Positions 35,251-42,411 of a stretch of 44,481 nucleotides of DNA are shown piece by piece (position 1 is the first letter of the stretch; every line of letters starts with the position of its first letter). This stretch comes from Thermoplasmata archaeon (GTDB lineage Archaea; Thermoplasmatota; Thermoplasmata; Thermoplasmatales; Thermoplasmataceae): assembly GCA_021816745.1 (NCBI GenBank), contig JAKAWY010000004.1, positions 1-44,481 on the forward strand. The letters run 5' to 3'. The notes under the pieces were generated by a model. That model searched no databases. It worked only from the letters and a program-made list of their open reading frames with translations, and was not told the origin of the DNA. A program made the position numbers and the translations under genes.

Positions 35251-36500
35251 TGACTGGAAAATTTGAAGATGTGCCTAACGGAAGATGGGATGGGATTGTA
35301 AGGCCCTATGGAGAAGATGAGGTTAAAAGGATTTCAGGCACAGTCAGGGTGGATCATACCATCAGCAGAATGATGTCCATAAGGTTGTGGAATCTTCTGA
35401 ACCGGAAGAATCATGTTGCTGCACTGGGTGCACTCTCAGGAACACAGGCAGTACAGATGGTGAGAGCGGGTCTGGAGGCTGTTTATCTAAGTGGATGGCA
35501 GGTGGCAGCAGATGCAAATCTTGCAGGTCACACTTATCCAGATCAGAGTCTGTACCCGGCAAACAGTGTTCCAACTTTGGTGAAGAGAATCAACAACGCA
35601 TTCCAGCGGGAGGATGTGATCTCCACCATGAATGGAGTGCGCAGGGAATCCTATGTACCCATACTGGCTGATGCAGAGGCGGGTTTCGGAGGCCCTTTGA
35701 ATGTGTTTGAACTTACAAAATCGATGATTGAGGCAGGTGCTGCAGGAATTCATCTTGAAGACCAGCTTTCATCGGAAAAGAAATGTGGCCATCTTGGAGG
35801 AAAGGTTCTGATACCCACTTCCAGTTTTATCAGGAATCTGGTGTCGGCCAGGCTTGCATCTGATGTACTGGGAGTTCCGCTTATCATTGTGGCAAGAACA
35901 GATGCGCTTTCAGCCAGGCTAATCACTAATGACATAGATCCGCTTGATCAGGAATTCATTGGGAGAGGCAGGACATCAGAAGGATTCTATGATTTTGAAG
36001 GTTCACTGGATGCATGCATAAGCAGGGGCCTCGCCTATGCCCCATATTCGGATATGCTATGGTTTGAGACGGCCAGCCCGGACGTGGAACAGGCCAGGAC
36101 ATTTGCAAAGAAAATACATGAAAAATTCCCTGGAAAACATCTTGCCTACAACTGCTCCCCATCATTCAACTGGAAGACACATCTCTCACCAGAGGAGATA
36201 GAAGGTTTCCAGGATGAACTCGGGAAACTTGGATACAAGTTTCAGTTCATCACCCTGGCGGGATTCCATGCTTTGAATCTTTCCATGTTTGAACTGGCTA
36301 CTGGATACAGGGAACACGGGATGGCTGCATATTCCATGCTGCAACAGAGGGAATTCCAGATGGAACCCATGGGATATGGGGCTGTAAAGCACCAGAGCTT
36401 TGTGGGTACCGGGTATTTTGATGAGGTAATGCAGGTCATAAGCGGATCTGAGAGTTCAACAACTGCACTGGGTGAATCCACGGAGGCCAGGCAGTTCTGA
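35250..36500 (+). CDS. aceA: Isocitrate lyase
   Basis: This enzyme splits isocitrate into glyoxylate and succinate. The active-site signature KKCGHLGGK and substrate-binding DAEAGFGG are present. The 416 residues match the family. It lies directly after aceB under the same promoter. An eight-T run follows the gene. Confidence 0.96.
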   Translation: MTGKFEDVPNGRWDGIVRPYGEDEVKRISGTVRVDHTISRMMSIRLWNLLNRKNHVAALGALSGTQAVQMVRAGLEAVYLSGWQVAADANLAGHTYPDQSLYPANSVPTLVKRINNAFQREDVISTMNGVRRESYVPILADAEAGFGGPLNVFELTKSMIEAGAAGIHLEDQLSSEKKCGHLGGKVLIPTSSFIRNLVSARLASDVLGVPLIIVARTDALSARLITNDIDPLDQEFIGRGRTSEGFYDFEGSLDACISRGLAYAPYSDMLWFETASPDVEQARTFAKKIHEKFPGKHLAYNCSPSFNWKTHLSPEEIEGFQDELGKLGYKFQFITLAGFHALNLSMFELATGYREHGMAAYSMLQQREFQMEPMGYGAVKHQSFVGTGYFDEVMQVISGSESSTTALGESTEARQF

Positions 36501-36513
36501 TCCCCATTTTATA

Positions 36514-36521
36514 TTTTTTTT
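36514..36521 (+). terminator. T-tract terminator of aceBA
   Basis: Eight consecutive T (36514-36521) lie about 14 bases after the aceA stop codon, which fits an intrinsic archaeal terminator. It also marks where the AT-richer island begins. Confidence 0.5.
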
Positions 36522-36642
36522 CTTGTGGAAGAAATGAGGAGTATCTTGTTTTGGATAAAAATTAAATGCTTGAACAAAGGAAGTATAAATCCCTTAATTC
36601 AACATGGAAATTATTAAATATTTTTATATTTATTATTAGAGC

Positions 36643-36948
36643 ATGAAAAAAGTATTTATTCGCGAAAATGCCTATGTGAATAAGGAACTTTTTATTAAAA
36701 ACGGACATGGAATTGATTCTGGACATGGATATCTGAAAGTCGAAGATCAGAACTTCAACAAAATGATTGACTTTGCAACGGGACCTGATATAAATGGGAT
36801 CATGATCATTTCTACTAACCCAAATGATTTGATCCATACCTGTGAAATAGTTCCTCAACCAGCAGTACCACATGGCTCAGAACCGAAAGACAAGTGTCGG
36901 GTATATCTGGATCAATATTTGGTTTGTTCAGGCTTGATGAATAAGTGA
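36643..36948 (+). CDS. Hypothetical protein
   Basis: I do not recognise this 101-residue product. It is soluble, with no signal peptide, and has Gly/Asp/His-rich stretches (NGHGIDSGHGYLKV). A TATA-like run (aaatatttttata) lies about 20-30 bases before the ATG, which favours this strand over a 103-residue open frame antisense to it. It could be a short island gene or a fragment. Confidence 0.45.
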   Translation: MKKVFIRENAYVNKELFIKNGHGIDSGHGYLKVEDQNFNKMIDFATGPDINGIMIISTNPNDLIHTCEIVPQPAVPHGSEPKDKCRVYLDQYLVCSGLMNK

Positions 36949-37005
36949 TCCAATGATGACGTACAAATTTCTTAGGTGGTTCATGAATAAAGGGAGTTGT
37001 GTACT

Positions 37006-37419
37006 GTGAATCTTTCTTTTTTTCTTGAGTTATTTGCAGCTGGGGTCGCTGGATTTGGTTTAATTTTAAATGGCATATCTCTTTGGAAGAATGCAAACGC
37101 CCGGTATTTGTCCAATTTACAGGGATTCACTAGAGAGATTAGAGACCTTTGGGAATCTGATAATTTTGATAAGAGTTATACCAACTGGGGAATTAATATC
37201 CTGAATGCACTCAACAAAATCGCATTTCTGGCGGATAAGAAGAAAATAAATTCATCCCTTGTTGGTTATTTTGATAATGATTTTAAATATGCATGCGGTC
37301 TTCTTAACTTAAAGGAATTCAAGAAATATCAAAAAGACGTTCCTAATTTGAATCATTGGTGCGAAAAATACCCAGATAAAGTAAAGAATCTTTCTAATAC
37401 AAGTTATGATAAGAAATAA
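37006..37419 (+). CDS. Membrane-anchored hypothetical protein, possibly interrupted
   Basis: This is a 137-residue protein starting at GTG 37006, with AAAGGGAG a few bases upstream; a TTG at 36997 is the other option. One N-terminal membrane segment (about residues 3-23) is followed by a soluble helical domain with FTREIRDLWESDNFD. The layout recalls DUF4760-type proteins, but I cannot confirm this. The frame continues open for 48 codons after the TAA stop (37420-37566), so the gene may be a longer one cut by a nonsense change. It belongs to the AT-rich island. Confidence 0.5.
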   Translation: MNLSFFLELFAAGVAGFGLILNGISLWKNANARYLSNLQGFTREIRDLWESDNFDKSYTNWGINILNALNKIAFLADKKKINSSLVGYFDNDFKYACGLLNLKEFKKYQKDVPNLNHWCEKYPDKVKNLSNTSYDKK

Positions 37420-37579
37420 TCTGTTAATGAAGATCCATGTAAGCAACTTGACATTGTTTCATTTTTGACATATGTAAAGTCAAAGTATGGATCTGTCTTT
37501 AAGGAAGAAATAAATCTAAAACAACATCTTTATGGTGTCACACTGATGGAGGAAGTGGGAAATTGAAGTCTTTAAAAGG

Positions 37580-38071
37580 TCAAAATTTGATCTCTCCGAT
37601 CTTATCTTTTAGGTTCAATATAAGTACTCCACACATTTTATCAATGACATCCAACCCAAGAAGCCGAGGTATTTCCATAATTTTAGTATTGGTTTGTTTA
37701 TAAACACCTCTTGATTTTTCACGTACATTGCTAATTTGGTCAGGACTGATCGAAATTTTTTCCATATTAACCCCAAATGGTTCACCATTGATGAGCAAAA
37801 AGAATAGTGTAATTTCATGGGCTATTGGAGTGTTTGTTAATCCGCCTATTCCACCTATTGGCATTTTTTCAAGAGATGAAACATCTAACCCCAGTTCATA
37901 TGCGTCTTTGTCAGTTATAGATGATATTCCGGAACCTGTGTCGACATGCATAATTATGTCACAATGTGTATATTCCGATGTTTCACCCATCTTACTGATC
38001 TTTCTGCTTAAACGGACAGGAACTGAAAATAATTTTTTGGATATATCCCATTTTAGAGATACGGAAGGCAT
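37580..38071 (-). CDS. Retropepsin-like aspartic protease
   Basis: A DTG active-site motif (HVDTGSGISSIT, Asp about residue 44), a Gly-rich stretch like a flap (GGIGGLTNTP) and the late LLGLDVID motif identify a single-domain, retropepsin-like (clan AA) aspartic protease that would act as a dimer. I chose the ATG at 38071 over a TTG at 38086. There is no signal peptide, so it should act in the cytoplasm. It directly follows a DUF5678-like gene, which may be its partner or target. Confidence 0.7.
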   Translation of the reverse strand: MPSVSLKWDISKKLFSVPVRLSRKISKMGETSEYTHCDIIMHVDTGSGISSITDKDAYELGLDVSSLEKMPIGGIGGLTNTPIAHEITLFFLLINGEPFGVNMEKISISPDQISNVREKSRGVYKQTNTKIMEIPRLLGLDVIDKMCGVLILNLKDKIGEIKF

Positions 38072-38073
38072 AA

Positions 38074-38316
38074 TTATAGAATCCAAAGAAGATTGTTTTC
38101 AGTGATCTGTTCAATAAATATGCCAGGAACGGTTTTAAATTTCCCAAGTAGCTCCTCTTTAGTGTGAGCATATCCCAGCACTTTGCCGTCAGAAATGGCT
38201 ACGTACTTCCCAACATGTGATTGCAATTCATTGTGCATCCTATTGAAACTCTCAAAATTATCACTAAATTTCCTGAAAGATCTGATTTGTTCAGGTGTTA
38301 GTGTTATGTTTTCCAT
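38074..38316 (-). CDS. DUF5678-like small protein
   Basis: The 80 residues contain a helix followed by HVGKYVAISDGKVLGYAHTK, the pattern of DUF5678 domains (HxGKYVAxxDGxVxGxAxT). The function is unknown. A TATA-like tttatatt about 25 bases upstream supports a leaderless transcript that also covers the protease gene. Confidence 0.65.
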   Translation of the reverse strand: MENITLTPEQIRSFRKFSDNFESFNRMHNELQSHVGKYVAISDGKVLGYAHTKEELLGKFKTVPGIFIEQITENNLLWIL

Positions 38317-38688
38317 AAATTAGAGAATAGAATTAGAATATAAATTCTTTTCATATTCTTATCTTAATCTTTCTTTCGAGAAAATTTAATTGAAATAACG
38401 TAAATTAATGCTATAAACGTGATAGCAAACGTTCAACCTAAGGTATTTAACGATAATCAGAATGGATAATTATATCAGGATGTTGTATTAATATGGCTTT
38501 TTACTCAATAAAAAGGTCATAAAATAAAATTCACTATGATATGTGTGTATAAATGAACCAAGAAAAGTGGAAATCAGGAAAGAGATCTTGTGTGAACAGA
38601 AAAGGAATACAATGTTTGATATCGTAGTTATCTAAATAAGCCAATTTATGTTTTTTAAAGAAGTCCAAACACCCTTACCATTCCGATC
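38317..38688. other. AT-rich stretch without a recognisable gene
   Basis: Apart from the promoter of the DUF5678-like gene near 38341, I see only short open frames with no convincing product. A 24-codon frame begins at an ATG near 38553 after a TATA-like element; it is too short to support. Confidence 0.4.
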
Positions 38689-38919
38689 ATGGCGAACAAG
38701 ATAAGGGCTTACCCCAGCAATAAGGTATAATCCACTTTTTTCCTTATGGATCGTATGTCTTTCTTATTACCCCCTACATTTATCATTTTCCGCGAACCAT
38801 TATAAAATTATTATAGACTCACCGCTTTCATCAAATGTAGAAAACACTTTGAAGGCTGCAAGGAGGGGCTGAAGGAAGTCCCTTCCCATATATACTTCAA
38901 GCCATTGTGGAAACCTTAG
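38689..38919 (+). pseudogene. Possible decayed reading frame
   Basis: From the ATG at 38689 one frame runs 76 codons with two internal stops (38728-38730 and 38803-38805). Its last 37 codons read like real protein (RLTAFIKCRKHFEGCKEG). The first part (MANKIRAYPSNKV) faintly recalls DDE transposases, without proof. It lies in the island, next to an integrase remnant. Confidence 0.25.
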
Positions 38920-39148
38920 AATATCTATTTCCTGTAATGTTTCGTCCTAGAAAATTATGAAACTCTTCCAAGTTAATTTCTTCGTTTGCCCAACTGATCC
39001 TCTTGAATGCTATCATGGAATAATCTATAATATTTCTTAGATGAATCTTTTTGTTTAGTGCATCATACAGCAAAGGTTCGCCTTTCCGAGAGAACCTTTT
39101 CATATTCTTTGAATTAATAATCCAACCCATGAAATTAACTATGAACAT
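38897..39148 (-). CDS. Hypothetical protein or fragment
   Basis: This 83-residue frame starting at ATG 39148 has a Lys/Asn/Glu-rich composition like other island genes and no recognisable domain. Other ATG codons lie within the first 16 residues. It may be a fragment of a mobile-element gene. Confidence 0.3.
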   Translation of the reverse strand: MFIVNFMGWIINSKNMKRFSRKGEPLLYDALNKKIHLRNIIDYSMIAFKRISWANEEINLEEFHNFLGRNITGNRYSKVSTMA

Positions 39149-39231
39149 TATTCTTGAAATTGAACCTGAAATGTGATCTTACAAGAATGGTGAATTAGAA
39201 GGCAGAAAAATCCCTAGACTTAGACTTTTGA

Positions 39232-39423
39232 CAAATCCTGATGTGACATGTGTCTTTATCGAGCACCCAGATATATACACACGTCAACCGTGATGAGCTT
39301 GCAGAGAGCGTGAACAAAAGGCTCAGCAAATTTTTTCGAGATGACGGAAAAGAGGTAAAAAAGGTGAACCCACATATAATTATACGGGTCTGGAGGGGTT
39401 CGAACCCCCGGCCTATGGATTAA
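39232..39423 (+). pseudogene. Tyrosine recombinase (integrase) C-terminal remnant
   Basis: The frame reads QILM, a stop codon (TGA at 39244-39246), then HVSLSSTQIYTHVNRDEL and a basic helix. This is the end of a tyrosine recombinase: the stop takes the place of the Gly in the usual LMGH box, TQIYTH carries the catalytic Tyr (codon 39274-39276), and a C-terminal helix follows. A stop also lies before QILM, and no Arg-containing upstream boxes remain. The frame runs on through the 3' half of tRNA-Lys and ends at 39421-39423. This geometry fits the remnant of an element that integrated at the tRNA gene. Confidence 0.75.
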
Positions 39424-39458
39424 GAGTCCATCGCTCTACCTGGCTAAGCTACAGACCC
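39385..39458 (-). tRNA. tRNA-Lys (CTT)
   Basis: This is a full cloverleaf of 74 bases: acceptor GGGTCTG/CAGACCC with discriminator G, anticodon loop CTCTTAA with anticodon CTT, and T arm GGGGG-TTCGAAC-CCCTC. There is no intron and no encoded CCA. A box-A-like aaatatttaaacc lies about 25-35 bases before its 5' end. Its 3' end faces the AT-rich island. Confidence 0.96.
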
Positions 39459-39576
39459 AGCAAAAGGGAAATGCCATCAACGGTTTAAATATTTTTATTT
39501 TGATCTCCCAGCTTTATTCTATCTCATTGGAAAATTAGAAATGGAAACCTTAACATTCATAAGAACATGACAAAAT

Positions 39577-40218
39577 GTGTTCACTGTCATCGTCAACATG
39601 AAATCCTACAAAGAGACCATAGGAAAGAACTCAGTTGAATTTATCAAAAATATTTCTAAAATCCACAAATCCGGATATGAACTAAAGATTGCAGCACCTT
39701 ATACATCACTTCATCTTTCTACCAATTATAAGGAGATTATTTCGCAGCACGTGGACTACGAAAAACCAGGGGCCCATACTGGATCGATCATAATGGAGGA
39801 TTTGATGGAAAATGGAGTTAAAGAATCCTTATTAAACCATTCAGAAAGAAGGGTTGGCCTGGAGGTGGCCAATCAAACCATACAACGTTCCTCAGAACTT
39901 GGTTTCACTCTTTATGTGTGCTGTGAAACTGTGGATGAAATAGAAAAATTATGCACCATGGGGGCAAAATATGTGGCCTACGAACCAAAGGAACTCATAG
40001 GTGGAGATATTTCTGTCTCAACATCAAAACCTGAAATTATAAAAGAAGGAGCAGAGATTTGCAAAAAGCATGGAAGCACCCTCCTGGTGGGAGCAGGCGT
40101 AAAGAATGGTGAAGACGTGAAAATTGCGAAAATGCTTGGAGCCGGAGGAATACTGGTCGCTTCCGGAGTTGTCAAGGCAAAGGATCCCTTCAACGCGTTA
40201 AATTCATTAATGATATGA
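39577..40218 (+). CDS. tpiA: Triosephosphate isomerase
   Basis: This short archaeal-type TIM barrel of 213 residues interconverts glyceraldehyde 3-phosphate and dihydroxyacetone phosphate. The catalytic residues are visible: Lys in VNMKSY, His in LNHSERR and Glu in AYEPKELIG. Phosphate-loop motifs are GAGVKNGEDV and LVASGVVKAKDP. The start is GTG at 39577; an ATG at 39575 is in another frame. It overlaps the next gene as ATGA. Confidence 0.95.
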   Translation: MFTVIVNMKSYKETIGKNSVEFIKNISKIHKSGYELKIAAPYTSLHLSTNYKEIISQHVDYEKPGAHTGSIIMEDLMENGVKESLLNHSERRVGLEVANQTIQRSSELGFTLYVCCETVDEIEKLCTMGAKYVAYEPKELIGGDISVSTSKPEIIKEGAEICKKHGSTLLVGAGVKNGEDVKIAKMLGAGGILVASGVVKAKDPFNALNSLMI

Positions 40219-40889
40219 ATATTACCAGAAAAGTGGCAAAGAACAAAACTGATGAGCCAGTGTTTGTAGAACCAGAATTCAGTGAAAGGGAATACATCCT
40301 TGAAGAAAAAGAAAGAGCAAAGACCACTGTATTTGTTTTCCTCCTGGGTATACTTGCAGGACTCTTTGAAGGATACCTTGAACTTGTAGGGCTCTACTAT
40401 CTTTCTATACTGATCTTTGTTTTAATGCTGCTTGGTCTGTTCAAAATATTACCAGCCCTTAAGCTAAGAATCCCCGAGAGAAACAGCCATAAATTCTACC
40501 TTTTCATGCTTGTCCTTCTTACATCCATTCTTTTCTGGTCCGTAGCATTGAACCCACCAGTTTCAGTCAATACACAACCTTCCCTTTCCCTGCAGCAATT
40601 TTCTAATTCATGGGTTTCAGTTAATCAGTCAGGTGGAACATATGTCCTTCCTGTTGGTGCTTCCCACAGTTCATTCTCTCTCAGGGATGGCGTTTATTTT
40701 GCCAAGGCTATAACCAATGTAAGCTTCAGTTCTCCAACTGCAAGTGCAATCCTGAACCATCATTATAACGATGGATTCGAATATATGAATGTCACAGGAC
40801 TTTCAAACGGTTCCTCCCTCATATTGAACTTTGATATCACTTCAGGTGGAATTCAGTACAATGAACAGCAGACAATATACTTCTCCTGA
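40215..40889 (+). CDS. Membrane protein with an extracytoplasmic domain, unknown
   Basis: I do not recognise this 224-residue protein. A charged cytoplasmic N-terminus (1-36) is followed by three membrane segments (about 38-55, 57-80, 93-111). A Ser/Asn-rich domain of about 110 residues outside the membrane has several N-x-S/T sites and a beta-rich look. It overlaps tpiA by four bases and so is translated with it, though a link to glycolysis is not evident. Confidence 0.7.
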   Translation: MNITRKVAKNKTDEPVFVEPEFSEREYILEEKERAKTTVFVFLLGILAGLFEGYLELVGLYYLSILIFVLMLLGLFKILPALKLRIPERNSHKFYLFMLVLLTSILFWSVALNPPVSVNTQPSLSLQQFSNSWVSVNQSGGTYVLPVGASHSSFSLRDGVYFAKAITNVSFSSPTASAILNHHYNDGFEYMNVTGLSNGSSLILNFDITSGGIQYNEQQTIYFS

Positions 40890-40938
40890 TGGATATCCAT
40901 AAATAACGCTAAATAATTGAAAAAAATGACCTAATCGG

Positions 40939-41013
40939 GCAGGTGTAGTGTAGTCTGGTCTAGCACGAGAGCCTTCCAAGCTTTCAACCCGGGTCCAAAT
41001 CCCGGCACCTGCA
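40939..41013 (+). tRNA. tRNA-Gly (TCC)
   Basis: This 75-base cloverleaf has acceptor GCAGGTG/CACCTGC with discriminator A, anticodon stem AGAGC/GCTTT and loop CTTCCAA with anticodon TCC. The T arm is CCGGG-TCCAAAT-CCCGG. The T loop has C where almost all tRNAs have U55. There is no intron. A TATA-like ctaaataatt is centred about 25 bases upstream. Confidence 0.93.
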
Positions 41014-41483
41014 CTCTCTTTTAAACATCGATTTAAGATTTTCTCATTGACGTTTCTTACTAAACTTATGCCTTAGAATATAAGTTAGTGTCCATTTATC
41101 AATTGATTGAAACGGATTGCCTTAGGTTTACCTGAAACTGAAATAAGTACTCACAATTAGATTCCTTTATGTTCATTTCTATCTTTTTCCCACTACTTCG
41201 CAAATTTTTCATATAATCTACCTTTTTCAATTAATGTAACGATGAGACTAATAAGCTCACAAAATGATCATAAGGTCCTTAAGTAGATCTGATGTGTTTA
41301 TCTCAACATTCGTGTGTTCATTATTTGTTTCCATAAGATAATTCAAGGCATTCTTCCTGAAACTTATTTTTAAGTTAACAAAATAGAAAAATTATATTTA
41401 CTAAATATTAGTTATAAATACCACTATTTACGAGCTATATAAAGGATGAAAACGATAAAATACTCCTACGATAATATATCTTG
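41014..41483. other. AT-rich intergenic region after tRNA-Gly
   Basis: No gene is visible. A stem-loop with arms ACTAAACTTAT and ATAAGTTAGT (41059-41069 and 41080-41089, one bulged A) lies about 45 bases after the tRNA. A TATA-like ctatataaa at 41435-41443 could serve the lipase-like gene, giving a leader of about 20 bases. Confidence 0.4.
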
Positions 41484-42395
41484 ATGAATAAAAAAATGAA
41501 CATTTTCATTGCTGGAATAACTTTAGTTCTATTGATAGGATTTGGTTTTTCCGCGTTCGTAAGTACCCCAGTCAGCCAAAGCACAGCTCAGAACCATGCT
41601 TCCCCAATGGTTTCATCGGGCCAGACATATGTTATCCTGGTGCACGGGTATAACCCTGCAAACTTCAATGGTGCAAATGGAAACTGTTTCACCACTGGCA
41701 CAGATACATACCAGACTCTGGTATCACATGGATACATAACCGGTATGGTTTCCTATTATGGAGAATTCACTCTGAACTTCAGCAATGGACTTTCCTACAC
41801 TGATTCTTCTTACTACGGCACTTCCAACACTCCCATCCAGGACATCGGATCGGAACTGGGAACTGCCATGAACACCTTATTTGCAGGAAAGAACGTAAAT
41901 GTGGACATCTTTGCATACAGCATGGGTGGACTGGTAACACTTTACTCACTGGAGAACTACAAGATTCCTGGCATGAATCTCCAGAATGTGATATTCCTTG
42001 CAACACCATTTGACGGTTCACCACTGGCCTCTGTGGCCCAGTACCTTGGCATTTCACTGGTTACAGGATACCAGACTGACCAGATGTCACAAGGATCCTC
42101 CTTCCTTTCATCTCTTGACAGCAATACCTATCTTGCAGTTTCTAACTACGCTACCACCACATGGATAGTCTATGACGGAAATTACAACCCCTGGTGGGGA
42201 TACCTGTTCTTCTCAGGTTCCAATGACGGAGTAGTTTCAGATCACTCAGCCACATATCTTGGATACAATTACCTTTACACTTTCTCTGATCTGCACACAG
42301 CTTCACTGGACTCTTTCACATGGTCAGGCCAGTCATACTTCCAGGATCAATCCGTACTTAACACAGCACTGAGTAATTTTGGTGGATCTTACTGA
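41484..42395 (+). CDS. Secreted lipase-like alpha/beta hydrolase
   Basis: An N-terminal signal or anchor segment (about residues 6-27) precedes an alpha/beta hydrolase. VILVHGYNP holds the oxyanion-hole region. The nucleophile elbow AYSMGG is of the Ala-x-Ser-x-Gly type known from Bacillus lipases. GSNDGVVS and DLHTAS are the likely Asp and His of the triad. The mature part is rich in Ser, Thr, Asn, Tyr and Gly and poor in Lys and Arg, as expected for a protein exposed to acid. Start at ATG 41484; a TTG precedes it. An esterase or lipase acting outside the cell is likely. Confidence 0.8.
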   Translation: MNKKMNIFIAGITLVLLIGFGFSAFVSTPVSQSTAQNHASPMVSSGQTYVILVHGYNPANFNGANGNCFTTGTDTYQTLVSHGYITGMVSYYGEFTLNFSNGLSYTDSSYYGTSNTPIQDIGSELGTAMNTLFAGKNVNVDIFAYSMGGLVTLYSLENYKIPGMNLQNVIFLATPFDGSPLASVAQYLGISLVTGYQTDQMSQGSSFLSSLDSNTYLAVSNYATTTWIVYDGNYNPWWGYLFFSGSNDGVVSDHSATYLGYNYLYTFSDLHTASLDSFTWSGQSYFQDQSVLNTALSNFGGSY

Positions 42396-42396
42396 T

Positions 42397-42404
42397 CCAT
42401 TTTT
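42397..42404 (+). terminator. T-tract after the lipase-like gene
   Basis: A run of seven T follows the stop codon within about ten bases, in the short gap before the convergent P-ATPase gene. It fits an archaeal intrinsic terminator. Confidence 0.4.
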
Positions 42405-42411
42405 TTAATAT

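Noticed and set aside
36480-36530. A second copy of the tRNA-Lys 3' end marking the far edge of the island
   Set aside because: I looked for GGGTCTGGAGGGGTTCG near the aceA end and elsewhere in the window and found no second copy; the far attachment site is lost or outside.
36562-36873. 103-residue frame antisense to the 36643-36948 gene
   Set aside because: It has no evident promoter position and an amino-acid make-up typical of an antisense shadow; the + strand frame has a TATA box at the right distance.
39281-39384. Fragment before tRNA-Lys as a THUMP RNA-binding domain
   Set aside because: The ending VNPHIIIRV briefly resembled THUMP, but the preceding TQIYTHV with upstream LM-x-H clearly marks a tyrosine recombinase.
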